From Alisma plantago-aquatica (Eukaryota > Streptophyta > Magnoliopsida > Alismatales > Alismataceae), in the NCBI GenBank assembly GCA_963693085.1, contig OY856410.1, positions 882,929,335 to 882,993,334 of the forward strand: a DNA stretch of 64,000 bases, given 5' to 3'. Positions 15,161 to 27,500 of this stretch are shown one piece after another. The notes under the pieces were generated by a model. That model did not search any database and was not told where the DNA came from. It worked only from the letters and a program-made list of their open reading frames with translations. Numbering within the stretch: position 1 is the stretch's first letter; every line of letters begins with the position of its first letter. Position numbers and translations under genes: made by a program.

Positions 15161-15547
15161 TCAGGCTAGAATACACTTGAGTGTATCCGGAGCGGAATAC
15201 ACTCAAGTAGTTTTTCATGATGCAATATTTTTTTTTAAATCTAATCCGTTGATCTTCTTAAACATCTCGTGAACAACTCATACGCAAAATTTGAGCACAT
15301 TTGGATATGTATAGCTCATGTTATGAAGACCGCAAAAATTATGCATTTCAAATTAGTTTCGTGCGTCGATTTTGTTGCCCTTGGATGAGTGACTTACACT
15401 CATCCAAATGGGCTCAAAATTTGTATGTAGCCTAGTTATAGTATGACGGTGAAGATCAACGGTTTACATTTTGCAAAAAATAATCTTGATATGCAAACAC
15501 ACTTGAGTGTATTCGTGCGATTCGTACACTCGAGTGTATTCTAGCCT

Positions 15548-15596
<49 letters not shown>

Positions 15597-18500
15597 TAGA
15601 GAGAGAGAGAGAGAGAGAGTCAGGCTAGAATACACTCGAGTATATTCGAAGCATAATACACTCGAGTGTATTCGGAGCAGAATACACTCAAATAGTTTTC
15701 CATGATGCATCTTTTTGAAAAATCTAATCCGTCGATCTTCTTAAACATCTTGTGAATGGCTAATACGCAAAATTTGAGCCCATTTGGACATTTATAGGTC
15801 ATGTTATGAAGACCAAAAAAATTATGCATTTCAAATTAGTTTTGCGCGTCGATTTTGTTGCCCTCGGATGAGTGACTTACACTCATCCAAATGGGCTCAA
15901 AATTCGTATGTATCCTAATTTTAGTATGACAATGAAGATCAATGGTTTACAATTTGTAAAAAAATAGTCTTGACATGCAAACACAACTTGAGTGTATGTG
16001 CGATCTGTACACTCGAGTGTATTCCAGCTTGACTCTATATATATGTATGTATGTATATAGATATATATATATATATATAAAGTAAGATATATATATATAT
16101 GTGTATATATATACACACACACATATATATGTGTATGTTTGTGTGTGTATAAGAATTGAGTACCTGAGTACATGTATCTTATATGTACAAATCTTACTTT
16201 AACGTGTTTGCAATACTCTAATGAATAAGACAACTGAATAAATGTGGTGTATACTCCTTAGATTATATTTATATAAAAAAATCATCTCAATCTTGTATTA
16301 TATATATATATATATATGAATGAATGAATTGTGTACCTGAGGTCCTGAGTACATGTAGCTTATATGTACAAATCTTAATGTAACGTGTTTGCGTCGTACA
16401 AAATTTCGATCGAAATTGCAAAATTTCGACCGAAATTTCCGATTTTTTTTCAATCGGACATCGAAACGCATGTACGCAGAGAATGGGACGTCATTTCGCA
16501 GAAATTTCGCAAAACAGTGCAAATTTCGCCCAGTTTGGACCATAATTTCGCGAAATGGCACAAAATTTCGATAGAAATTTCGAGATATTTATTCCTAGGA
16601 CTGTTGCCACTACATGTTAGGTATTTTGGTGATTCTCTTTGTATCTTTTGCTTATAGAGGCTATTTTCTTTGATTCTAAGGTACGTTTCCCCTATCCCTA
16701 GCCCATGTATACCTCTTTCTATGTTTACACTCTTCTAAAAGATGTGAAGAGATACTATGAAAAATAACAAAGTTCTAAGTGATGTTGCTACATGTTAGGT
16801 ATTTTGGCGATTCTCTTTCGAAAATCACATGAACTACAAACAAACTTGAGAATCTATGAAATAATAGTATTAAGTCTGCAATTCTACAATAAATTTGTTA
16901 TTATTACACATATTTATACATAAAATGACTTAAAAATAATGCATTTTCTTTGATCTATGTATACATGACCCATGTAACCTAACTAAATTTTAACACTAGA
17001 CTTATATAAGTTGTAACATGTAAGTTTGTAACTTGCAACTGTAAGTTTTAAGGTCTAAGTGATAAATTGTGGGTTTGTAAGTTGTTTACAGTCTAACGGA
17101 CTTGACAATTCTGTTCATTTGTGCACTCACTCGTCAAGACGTGGATCCCACCCTAACCTCTAAACATATAGATTTATTATATAATCTAGTGCGTTTATGT
17201 CTAGACTTTGTGTTTGCAGAATTTCAAAGCTTAATTCCTTCATTTTGCCATCGAAATTCTGTCGAAATTGTTCAGCTTCCTTCACTTACAAATGTGGGAG
17301 ACCCCCCCCCAATATCCAATATGAAATATTATTGCATATTTGAGTAGATCTTGGCGTTTAGATCATCCTGGTAAATTTTCATGATTTAATTCGCTTATTT
17401 GGTCGTCGAAATCGTTAGGGCCGTAAATATCAAAGTTTAGTGCGAAATTTTGAAAAATTTCTGTTTCTGGGCCATCGGACACGGCATCGAAATCGGACAT
17501 TTAATTCTATGTGTGTTTGCAATACTCTAATAATAAGACAACTGAATAAATGTGGTGTATACTCCTTAGATTATATTTATATAAAAATCATCTCAATCTT
17601 GTATTTAAGGATTATCCAGTGAGAAAAAGCATATTTTCAAATCAACACTAGGTTGTAGAAATTGCAAAAGTTGTTGAATGATATTTATATATATATATAT
17701 ATGATGATATACATGAGATATGATTATCATTGTTTTAAACACAATCTATAAAACCTTGATTCAGTTCATATATTTGTGTGCGTGTGTGTGTGTCATGATC
17801 ATGTCATCGGCTCAACAAGGGCATCCCGACGATTCAACCAAAGCCCATTACCCCGAATCATAGTCCTCAGGAATGAAACCTTGGCTAGAACAAAGTGCTT
17901 ACGGTGTCGGTGATGATATCATCAGTTATACCACTAATTGGACTGGTTATTCACTCATTGATATAATAGCTCTACTCGCTACTAGAAGGGTTCGAGGTAG
18001 CGACGGATCTTTCAGCGATGCCTTCCCAGCATGAAGGTTTTTCTTTGTTTAGTTCATGTTCCTCCTCATATGTTACCCCCCCCCTTTTCTCATATGCCAC
18101 TCTTAATATGAGTTAGGGGTCCAAGTTGAACTACTTCCAAGTCATTGTGTGTGTCCTATTTGAGAATGTTGCTCAAGTCAGGATCTCTTCTAGTTAAAAT
18201 GCAATCATAGGAATTGTATATCAATGTTGGTTGCATCAATCTTGAACCAATTGATCCCATTTTTATTCATCACAACCATAGTGCTATTGTAATATCGTCA
18301 ACTATAGGAAAAACATCCACAGAATATATGGATCAACCATTGTGCATATAGCTTTCAAGCCATCAATTATGAAACATGTTAGAGTTGGATAGTGTATCTT
18401 ACAAAAAGTAAATGTTGGATAAAATTTATGGATAGCCTCATACTACATAGTACATGGATAAACTACATAGTGCATATACCTTTCAAGACAACAATTATGA

Positions 18501-21500
18501 AACATGTTATACTTGGATAGAATATCTCACAAATACAAAATGTTGCATAGACTATTAGTGTTTTATGGATTGCCCATAGTTGTCTAGGCGCCTAGGGGGT
18601 GACCTCCTGGACTTGGGAGCCTAGGAGCCCAAGCGGCTCCTGTTAGGCGGCCCAGGCGTTTTATTATTTTTATAAATATTTCAATTTTAATTCAAATATG
18701 TTTGTGTATTTTACTAAGTATATTATATTAGTTTCTAAAACTTAATCAATCCTAAATTTAACTGGATTAATATTTTATGTGACCTAATTTAGATCTAACT
18801 CACTCTAATTTGACCTACTCAAACCCAATTTAGCCAAATCAAATCTAAAATGATTAGAATCAAACATTGACTAACCTAATATCTTTGAAATGACCTTAGA
18901 CGACCTACTTTGACAATATATAAACTTGATCTAACCCAATTTGGTGCCAAAATGACCTAAATTGGGCCCAAAAAACACTAGGCACCCACCCAGTCCACTA
19001 GGGCCAAGGCGCCTAGACTTGGACACCTCCAAAGCCTAGCCGGATCAGGCAGTGCCTAGGCGAGGGCCTTGACAACTATGGGATAGGCCTTAGGCATGGG
19101 CAGAAAACCAAACTCGACCATGAAATCAAACCCATAGATTCTATTCAGTTATGAGGAGGTTAACAGTTTTGTTAGGTTTGATAAACTATAAAACTATAAA
19201 TGATTGAATTCGGTTTGAGGGTAAGATTTAACAAATCGCAACAAGTCAATACATAAATTTATTCTCTATATCATTTTGTTGTTCTTTGTAGAAGAGAAAT
19301 GATATTGATGATATCTTGAGAGTGTATTAGACAAAGTGATGGAAACAAGAGAACCCCTCTCTTTATATAGGAAAGGTGGACATTACTTTAGAGACCTCTA
19401 GACCTGACTAGACTCTATCTAGGCCTACAGACTCTGACCCATATATGATATGACTATAACTTCTAACACTCACCCACAAGCTGGAGTATGGAAAAATCAC
19501 ATGCCCAGCTTGGATGACAGACAAAATCAAGACAAAGAAGGAAAAAAAGCTATGACTAAAACATGATAGCCCCTGACTCAGCATGACATCAGCTCTACCC
19601 CAGACTTTGGCATGTTTGACTTTGAAGCTTCCCTGGGATTGATAAATATTGAATGTTTGAGACATCTAGAGTTTTGACTAGGCTAAAGCTTGTAACTTGG
19701 AGTAAGCTGAAGGAACATGTGAAGATCATTTGAGTCACCAACTCCATTGCTACTATTGTAAAGTAGTTTCCAGAAGAAGACTTGACAGCATGTGTGCTAC
19801 AGCAAGACTAGGTTATAGCCGGCAGTCACGTGCTAGATAAGGCAAGAACGATGGACGTGCTTGACATGACACAAACAAACAAGGAGGAAACACTAGTTAG
19901 GTAGTCGAGTGAATGATCTTCTACAAAGTGTCGAACCGGCAAACAACCAAACGTGCAAACAATCCAAGATGCTCCAATGCTAGAAGATGGAAGTGTTTCC
20001 AATATCGAATGAATGACCAGGACATGGCCGATGAAGAAACATATTCACCTGATGTAGAAAGTTGATGGCATTCAATTGATTTGAGGAATCATTTTCTTCA
20101 GCTAACGACGATGCGAGAAGATCAATGCTTGGCAACTCAAAATTTGAATGACATGGATGGATATTGGTCTTGAGCTAGACAGTGAGATTTGGACGACACA
20201 TTAAATACCTAACGGACTCCATATGTAGACAATGTTCTTCCTTTTTCCTCTTCAAAACTCTAAACTCATCTCATCTCATCATCATCCTCTTCTCGTCACC
20301 TCTCTCCCCCGCACACCAACCATGAAAAGACCACGAAAGTGGTTGGGGTGGACACAGACAAAGAGAAACTCCCACGTGACAATGCTCCCATAAAAATAGG
20401 GGACATGGGGTGAAGAGGGGTCTGGAGAAGGGTTTGCTTATTACAACTGGAGAAGTTGTGTTATACTGCTCAATGGGCTTGAGAAAACTTGACCGCGCGC
20501 TTAAGAAAGCTTGACATTGTGCTTGAAAGGGATCAATTCTCGCACATAAGAGAGGTTGAATTTGTGGCTAAGAGTGAACTGTGTCACACATGTGAGTATA
20601 GAACTTCATATTCGTGCTTTCAGAGAATTTGACTGGACGAGGAAGTTATAGTAGAAGACTCGATGATCGGATTTGATGTAGTATACTAGTATGTGGCCCA
20701 ACTACAAGATGCAGGGAAGAAAAAAATGGATCTTTGTGCTACCTGAAAAGTATGGGGGTGCGAGGCGTAGCCCTCACGATATGAACTAGGTCGAATAATA
20801 AATCTGACTAAAGATCCGATATAAAATTGATCATTTCTGGACTGGACACGACGTGTGGATGGATGACACACCCAGTGAAGACTTGTTGGGGAGCTTCTGA
20901 CTTTTGACACATAATATGGACTATTATACATGACGTAATTTGAAGATACCTTGAGAACTAATCTAGACACACCGTCTTGGACATATGACACGTGTCCCGG
21001 CCGCCACCAATGACTGAATTGAAACCCTGATGGTGAGACAGCATATTGGACACTAACACACCGTGTTGACTGGAGCAGATTGTTGATGACACACCATGTT
21101 GGATTCCTACACATTGTGATGATGGAAAAATCTATTGTGAATGAGCTTATATGTTGTGTAGATCACTTACACGCTCTGTGACCTGCCGTCAGGGCAACTT
21201 TGACCCATAGATCTAGCCAAGACCACTGTTGTAACATTGAGGGACTTCCGCTCCATCTCCTGCTTCATCTCTATGGATGAATCTCAGAGGTAGAGGCAGA
21301 TCTTGGAGATGAAAGGTCAAAAGATCTTTGGATTTATACATGGTGGAGTAGAGAGACGACTATTAGATGATGGAGATGACTCTCACCATGGAAAAGTTCA
21401 CCTTGGTGTTACTAATGTTGGAGAGAATTTCCACTTGTCATGGCGGCATGAGGAAGACAGAAAACCAAAAACATGGGAGATGCTAGATGACATGAAGACG

Positions 21501-24500
21501 ATACTTGTCAGATCTACAGTCGTAGATGAAGATGACGATGGACTTTCAGAGAGAGGACATCGGAGATGATGATGGTCCTTCAGAGAGAGAGAGAGAGAGA
21601 GAGGGTGACTAAGATGGTGACGAACCTTTAGAGGGCGAGGGCGACAGAGATGGCCCAAGGAGCAACCAAATATGACGATCGCGGTCGCCTGCGGACAGAG
21701 ACTTGTTGTTTTCTCTCTAAGGTGAGGATCAATACTCTGATACCATGTAGAAGGAAATAATATACTAGATGATATTATAGTGTGATAGACAATTTGATCG
21801 ATACAAGAGAACCCCTCTCCTTTATATAGGAGAAGGTGCACATGACTCTAGAGACTTCCAGACCCGACTAGACCATATGGGCCTACAGTCTTTGGCCCAT
21901 ATATGATATGACTATAACTCCTAAAATATTCAATTATATATTTGTATTTGAAAGTAGAGTTTTCACTTTTCATTAATGCAAATATATGTGTATCGAGATT
22001 CCCCTTTTCACAAGTATAGATACATTGTATTCTTGTCTATTGGTATTCCTCATTTTGATTTGTAATTGTGTGGAGCTAAATACTGACCATGGCTCAATAG
22101 AGATGATAGAGATGGATTATCCATCAAATTTCCAGCATCTTCACAAACAATTATGCAGCTTCAAGGATAACGGTGTGAGACCAGAACGTAATAACAGTTC
22201 AAGATGCATAGGTTTTGAACTAGTTGCTAGTTTGATTTGGTTTAGTTAGAAAATATTCCAAAAAGATATGAAAGCTTCAGTTTATGGTTCTCGTAGTAAA
22301 TTGAACCAAACTGAACATGTTCTCCCTAATAGGATGCGGGCTTTGCAATTTATAATGGTTTGAGTATTTGATTAAATAATTATACAAACAATTTATTCTA
22401 AAATTTTACCTGAATATCTGAGTGAAAGTTAGTGATCAATTTCAGAATTTAAAAAAAAAATCCCAACTTTTTGGACGAGCCAGAAAGATGTAGAATCCCG
22501 ATTTTATCACTATGCTTTGGAACAGCTTCTCTTATACCTACTGTATGAGGAATTGAGGACACTTGTACCTTCTTTGGCATTATTAACAAATGAGTTGACT
22601 TTGTAAGATTCATATCGCCATTGTGTTCGCCTTAAGCATTATAAAGTAATTATATCTTAATATATAATATCAATCACAGAGAAAGACGTATAACCTGCTT
22701 CAATATGCAACACATGTTCATGCTAACCAGAATAGGGATAAAATATTAATCCAAATACCTTCCATTTGGGAGGAGTAAGAACGCAGAATTTAGTTTCTGA
22801 ACTGCCATATCAGCAAGATCCGAAGTTTTGAATATTACAAGTGCTTGGCCTGAGAAGTAGCATTGGCAGAGATCTCAAATAGCAAGAAAATAAATGGAAG
22901 AACTGAAGAAATGGTACAAGGAAAATAAGCTATCACCATAATTCGGATTAGTGAATGATGACTGTTCAATTAGCCTTACGGAGCAATGCTGGTTGAAAGC
23001 ATGATACAAGATATCCTGTAAATAAGTGCATACCATATAATCATGTGTTAGACAAAAATATAAGTTACATTATCTGACTTACCAAAAAAGCATTACCACT
23101 CTAAATTCTAAACATTGATATCAGCCTCCATACTATAAAGTTATGTACTTATGTTACAGACAAAAAGTGAAGCCCAATAACAAGAAGTTGTAATAAGTAT
23201 TGAGCATAAGAAGCTGAATTGTTCTGGAAAATGTTATACCCATGGCAACTCATAGGTGGCAAGTGCATGGCTCTCAATTATGACTCTGCAAAGAAGCTTG
23301 CCACAACTGTTTATTCTTGCTCTGCCAACGTACCAGGTTTCGAACCACAAAAACACTGAACTCAATGATAGAACACTTATCAATCTAGTACCTGCCCATC
23401 TTATGACGATGACTTCGATCATAGCTGTTGAGGTGCCTACTAGGCACCCAAGAGGGGTCCACCAAGGTTGTCACCTACCTACATTGGAAAGTAGGTGCCT
23501 AGGCTAACGCCTAGGACTGCCCAGAAGCTGCCTAGGGGCGTCTACACAGTTATTTTCTTGATTTTCTCAAATTTGGAAAATGGCAGTTCAACATCAAGTG
23601 GCATGTGTATATTCCGAAAAATAATTTGCATGTTTAAGTGTTTTTCATGCGTTTTTAAACCACTAACTCTCTCTTAGGGTGTAGAACATTAAATACACAT
23701 ATAGCATACCTTATTCGTGTAATCTATGTTATATTATACCTCTCTCTCTCTCTGTGCGTGCCTCCCTCCCTTTGTGTGAGTGTGTGTGCGCGCAAAAAAT
23801 AAAACAGGCCATGCATTTGGGCTCCCTAGGCAGTCTAGGCGCCCAACCAGGCTACTGCTTGGCTGCCTTGACAACTATGATTCGATACAAGATACATTTC
23901 CAACGAGGTTTTCCAAATACCTCAAAATGTACATGGCTGCCTCGAGAAGCTCAAACAAGACTCCTCCCTGAGCAAAATAACTACACTGCTGCAAAAGAAA
24001 TGTTTGCCTTCATCACTGTCAGATAATTCAACTTTCACATAAGTCCTCTACAACCCCATGAATCATCAAGTGAACCTCCTACTTCACGGACACTTTGACT
24101 TTAGGATCCATAGAAAGAGATTCTATGTTTGTTTCCAATATTCCTGTTTTTTCTGAGTCCTGAACATACTTTCTTTGAGACATAACCCTTCCTTGGAGCT
24201 CACAACTTTGACTCATAAAAAGTATTTGCCTTCCTTGGAGCTCAGAACTTTGACTCATAAAAAGTATTTGCCTTCCTTGGAGCTCAGAACTAATGGAATT
24301 GCCATTGAAGGAAGACTTCCAACAACGAAACGTCATGTTGATCGTCACCAGTTATGATGGTATCATCTACTCATGGTTTAAAATTTTGATTTCGACGCCG
24401 TTTCCGATGGCTTAGAAACAGAAATTTTGATGGAAATTTCGACATTTACGCTTATTTCAACACAATATTTTGACACGAGATTTCAAAGACCAAATAAAGG

Positions 24501-27500
24501 AATTAAGTCACGAAATTTTACCAAGATGATCTACATCCATAAATACATATATTTATGCAATAAAATCATATATTGATCTTGGTGAGGGGTCCTACATGTG
24601 TTCAATAACATAATGAAGGAATTAATTTATAGGTTGTCATGTTATTAATTTCAATTGATACTTTATACCTTACACTATAGATAAAACACTAAAGGTATTC
24701 TCAATTCAGGCATGAGATTATTCATAAAATTGGGAAAAAATACTAAAATTAGTTGATACTAATAGTCTAATTTATTGAATAAATCAATTGAATAATTTAA
24801 CTGTATATCATTCACATTCGTAGTTGAAATTTGATATATGTAACTAGGCATTGAAATTTGATATATGTAACTAGGCATTGAAATTTGATATATGTAACTA
24901 GGCATGATACATCCCAATTCTAAACTGTTTTAGTTATTTTCATTTTAAGGTCTAAAATTATATATAATTAATATTCGAAGTATTACATAGTTGTAAATCA
25001 TTATAATGAAATTCATCTTTAATATAAGATATTTATTTAAATATTCAACATTTGTTAAGTGTTCATAAAATATATGAATATAACGTTGAAAATTTTAAAA
25101 AAAGCTCATTTTGAAAATATTTTTATCAATTATCTTGACAAATAGGATATATATCAAGTTGGATTTGTAAATTAATTGTATTTATATGTTATTTGTAGCA
25201 TAATTTCATAAATCCTCATGTTTAGTTGTTCTGTATCACTTGCAACTTGTAATTTCAAAGTAGTTTTTTTATCAAGATGGGGTAAAAGTGGAAGAAATAG
25301 ATGTAGATGGGAAGGAGAGAGAGTAGACTTACCTTAGATCTGAAGAACAATCCTTCAAGAGCATGAGAAAGCAAACAAATCACCAAAGAAGTGACCCTCC
25401 AAGTACAACAGGCTTTGGGCCGTCGATTTTCAAATTTGTGAACCCATTTATGTTGTGTTTCGTGAAATGCATGCCCAAGCTGGCTTTTTTTCAACGAAAT
25501 TTCTACATTTTGTCGAAATTTCACCCCCGTTTGCGAAATTTCTATCAAAATTTCGAAATTTTACGTGCAATTCTGGACAGGTGCACTTCTCTGTCTGATT
25601 CCCGTCGAAACTGAAATTTTGAACCATGGTTCAAACGTCTGCTATAGATCATTCTTTGTTCTCCTACTCATCTCGAGGTCACATCCTTCAGTGTACGTGG
25701 ATGACAATATGATTACGGACAATGACAGTGAGTATATCTTGAGTCTGAGGAGATCCTACAATCTGACTTTCACACTAAGGATTTGAGAAATCTACAATAT
25801 TTTCTTGGCATAGAAGTTCTCTCCTTCAACACGGGAATCGTCGAATCTTAAAGACGTTACATCTTAGACATTCTAAATGAGATTGGGATGACAGATACCA
25901 AACCGGTCTTCACTCCGATGGACTAACACAAGAAAGCTCCAAGTGAGGGGGAGCTCATCCTTGTCTAGAGAATAATCGCCACGTAATTGAGAAGCTGGTC
26001 TATTTGACTATTAATCAACTAGATATCACATACGCCGATGGAGTAGTAAGTCAATATATGAGTCTTCCTCTTGAAACTCACCAGTGCAGTGTTCAACATA
26101 TCTTGCAATACCTCGAGAGTGCTTCAAGAAGAGGATTCTTTTACTAAAGACTCAAGAAAAAGGTGATTCTTATCCTTAGGTAATGTAAAAGCAGATTAGG
26201 CAAGAGATGCTCAAGACTGCCACATTACATTTGGTTTTTGTGTCATGTTAGGCAATCACCAAGTTGCCTAGAGAAGCAAAAAGTAGTTTGGAGTTGCTCG
26301 ATAGCATCGAAGCTACATATCAAGCAATGGTCTATGCACGTTGTGACCGACTATGGGTGATGTCCATCTTAACTGAATTTGAATTCTTGTTCATGACTCT
26401 ACTGTGACAAACAAGCAGTCAATCACATAACAAACAACCTAGTTTTCCATGAACACATTGAAAACATTGAAGCAGACTACCACTTAATGCGGGTTTTGGT
26501 CAAATCAAAGACAATTGTGACACCTTGTGTGGATGGGGAAGCAGATTGTTGAAATTATGACAAAGCCACGACTTCTAGCTCTTTTTTGACACACGGGTAT
26601 CATGTTGAGCACAATGTATTTTTGTTTCTTTCATCATTGGTATACTTAAGTGATAAACCATTTCAGTATCCACCAATCTCTCTACTCTCCAATATATAGG
26701 AGAACATGTAGTCATATTTAAACTAATGGGAATAATTTCATAATTTCGTTTGCAACAAAATACATAAAGGATTCTACAAGTAAAAAACAAGTTATCTAAT
26801 GTCATTATTGAAGCAAGATCTTTGCTACAAAAAAAATAGATGTTGAAAAAAAATGTCACTCATACCTCTACATCAGATTTGGAATAATCTGGATCTAAAT
26901 TATCAAGCATCACAAGCTTGCCTTGATCATAAGCATTTTCTATCTTGTCATCCCAAGGCTACATTCAAAAATTTGTTGATGGTTATAGAAGTGTACAATT
27001 TGTACCAAAACTTCATTAGCATGCAGTTTCAACAACATTTAATGTTTTAAAAACATATCAACAATAGATGGCAGTAGATACTGATTAGATAACTCAACAA
27101 ACCCGAATCAAATCCATATTCATTGACTATTACATGTACAAAGCCTTAAGTCTAGCTACATCTACTCATATTACATAAAGATGTTGAGTTATTGACTAAG
27201 AACAAATCAGGTTTTAAAAGCAAATAAATATATCCTAATTGATGTAAATGGAGGAAAACCCAAAAGCATTGTAGAAGGATATAAGATGTATTCACTATAT
27301 GTTGTTTGAGATACAAGACACACCCTCTTCTATATATAGAAGAGGTGGACACAAACCCTAGACTTGACAGTCTGACTGACTCAATGAAAATCGACGGACT
27401 TATATGGGCTTATAAGCGCAGGTCCATATTACATGATGATGTCTCCTTTTAACTTCTAACACTCCCCCGCAAGTTGGAGCATGGGAGAATCACATGACCA

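Larger units (their letters stand above)
14148..22758 (-). other. ASI1 intron 11 (8,611 bp)
   Basis: It contains two Micron-like MITEs (15160-16033), hAT-like elements at 16392 and 18575, and a minus-strand LTR element at 19287-21927. 14,160-15,100 and 17,605-18,574 show nothing I recognise. Confidence 0.85.
23016..26865 (-). other. ASI1 intron 9 (3,850 bp)
   Basis: It contains a CCTAGG-type hAT element (23420-23879), a hAT-like element with CATGGTTTAAAA ends (24372-25630) and a decayed Copia RT/RNase H region (25640-26560). Two short tandem arrays lie at 24187-24290 and 24824-24904. Confidence 0.85.

Noticed and set aside
20686..21841. Frames of 142 and 147 residues on the minus strand
   Set aside because: They lie in the interior of a non-autonomous LTR element and resemble neither gag nor pol.
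23234..23422. Possible ASI1 exon (RVIIESHALATYELPW)
   Set aside because: Superficially like the RRM middle, but the splice phase does not fit exon 11. The exon at 23015-22937 fits in phase and aligns better.
26575..26859. Possible exon with SKDLASIMTLDNL
   Set aside because: No match to the ASI1 family and not needed: exon 9 joins exon 10 without missing residues.
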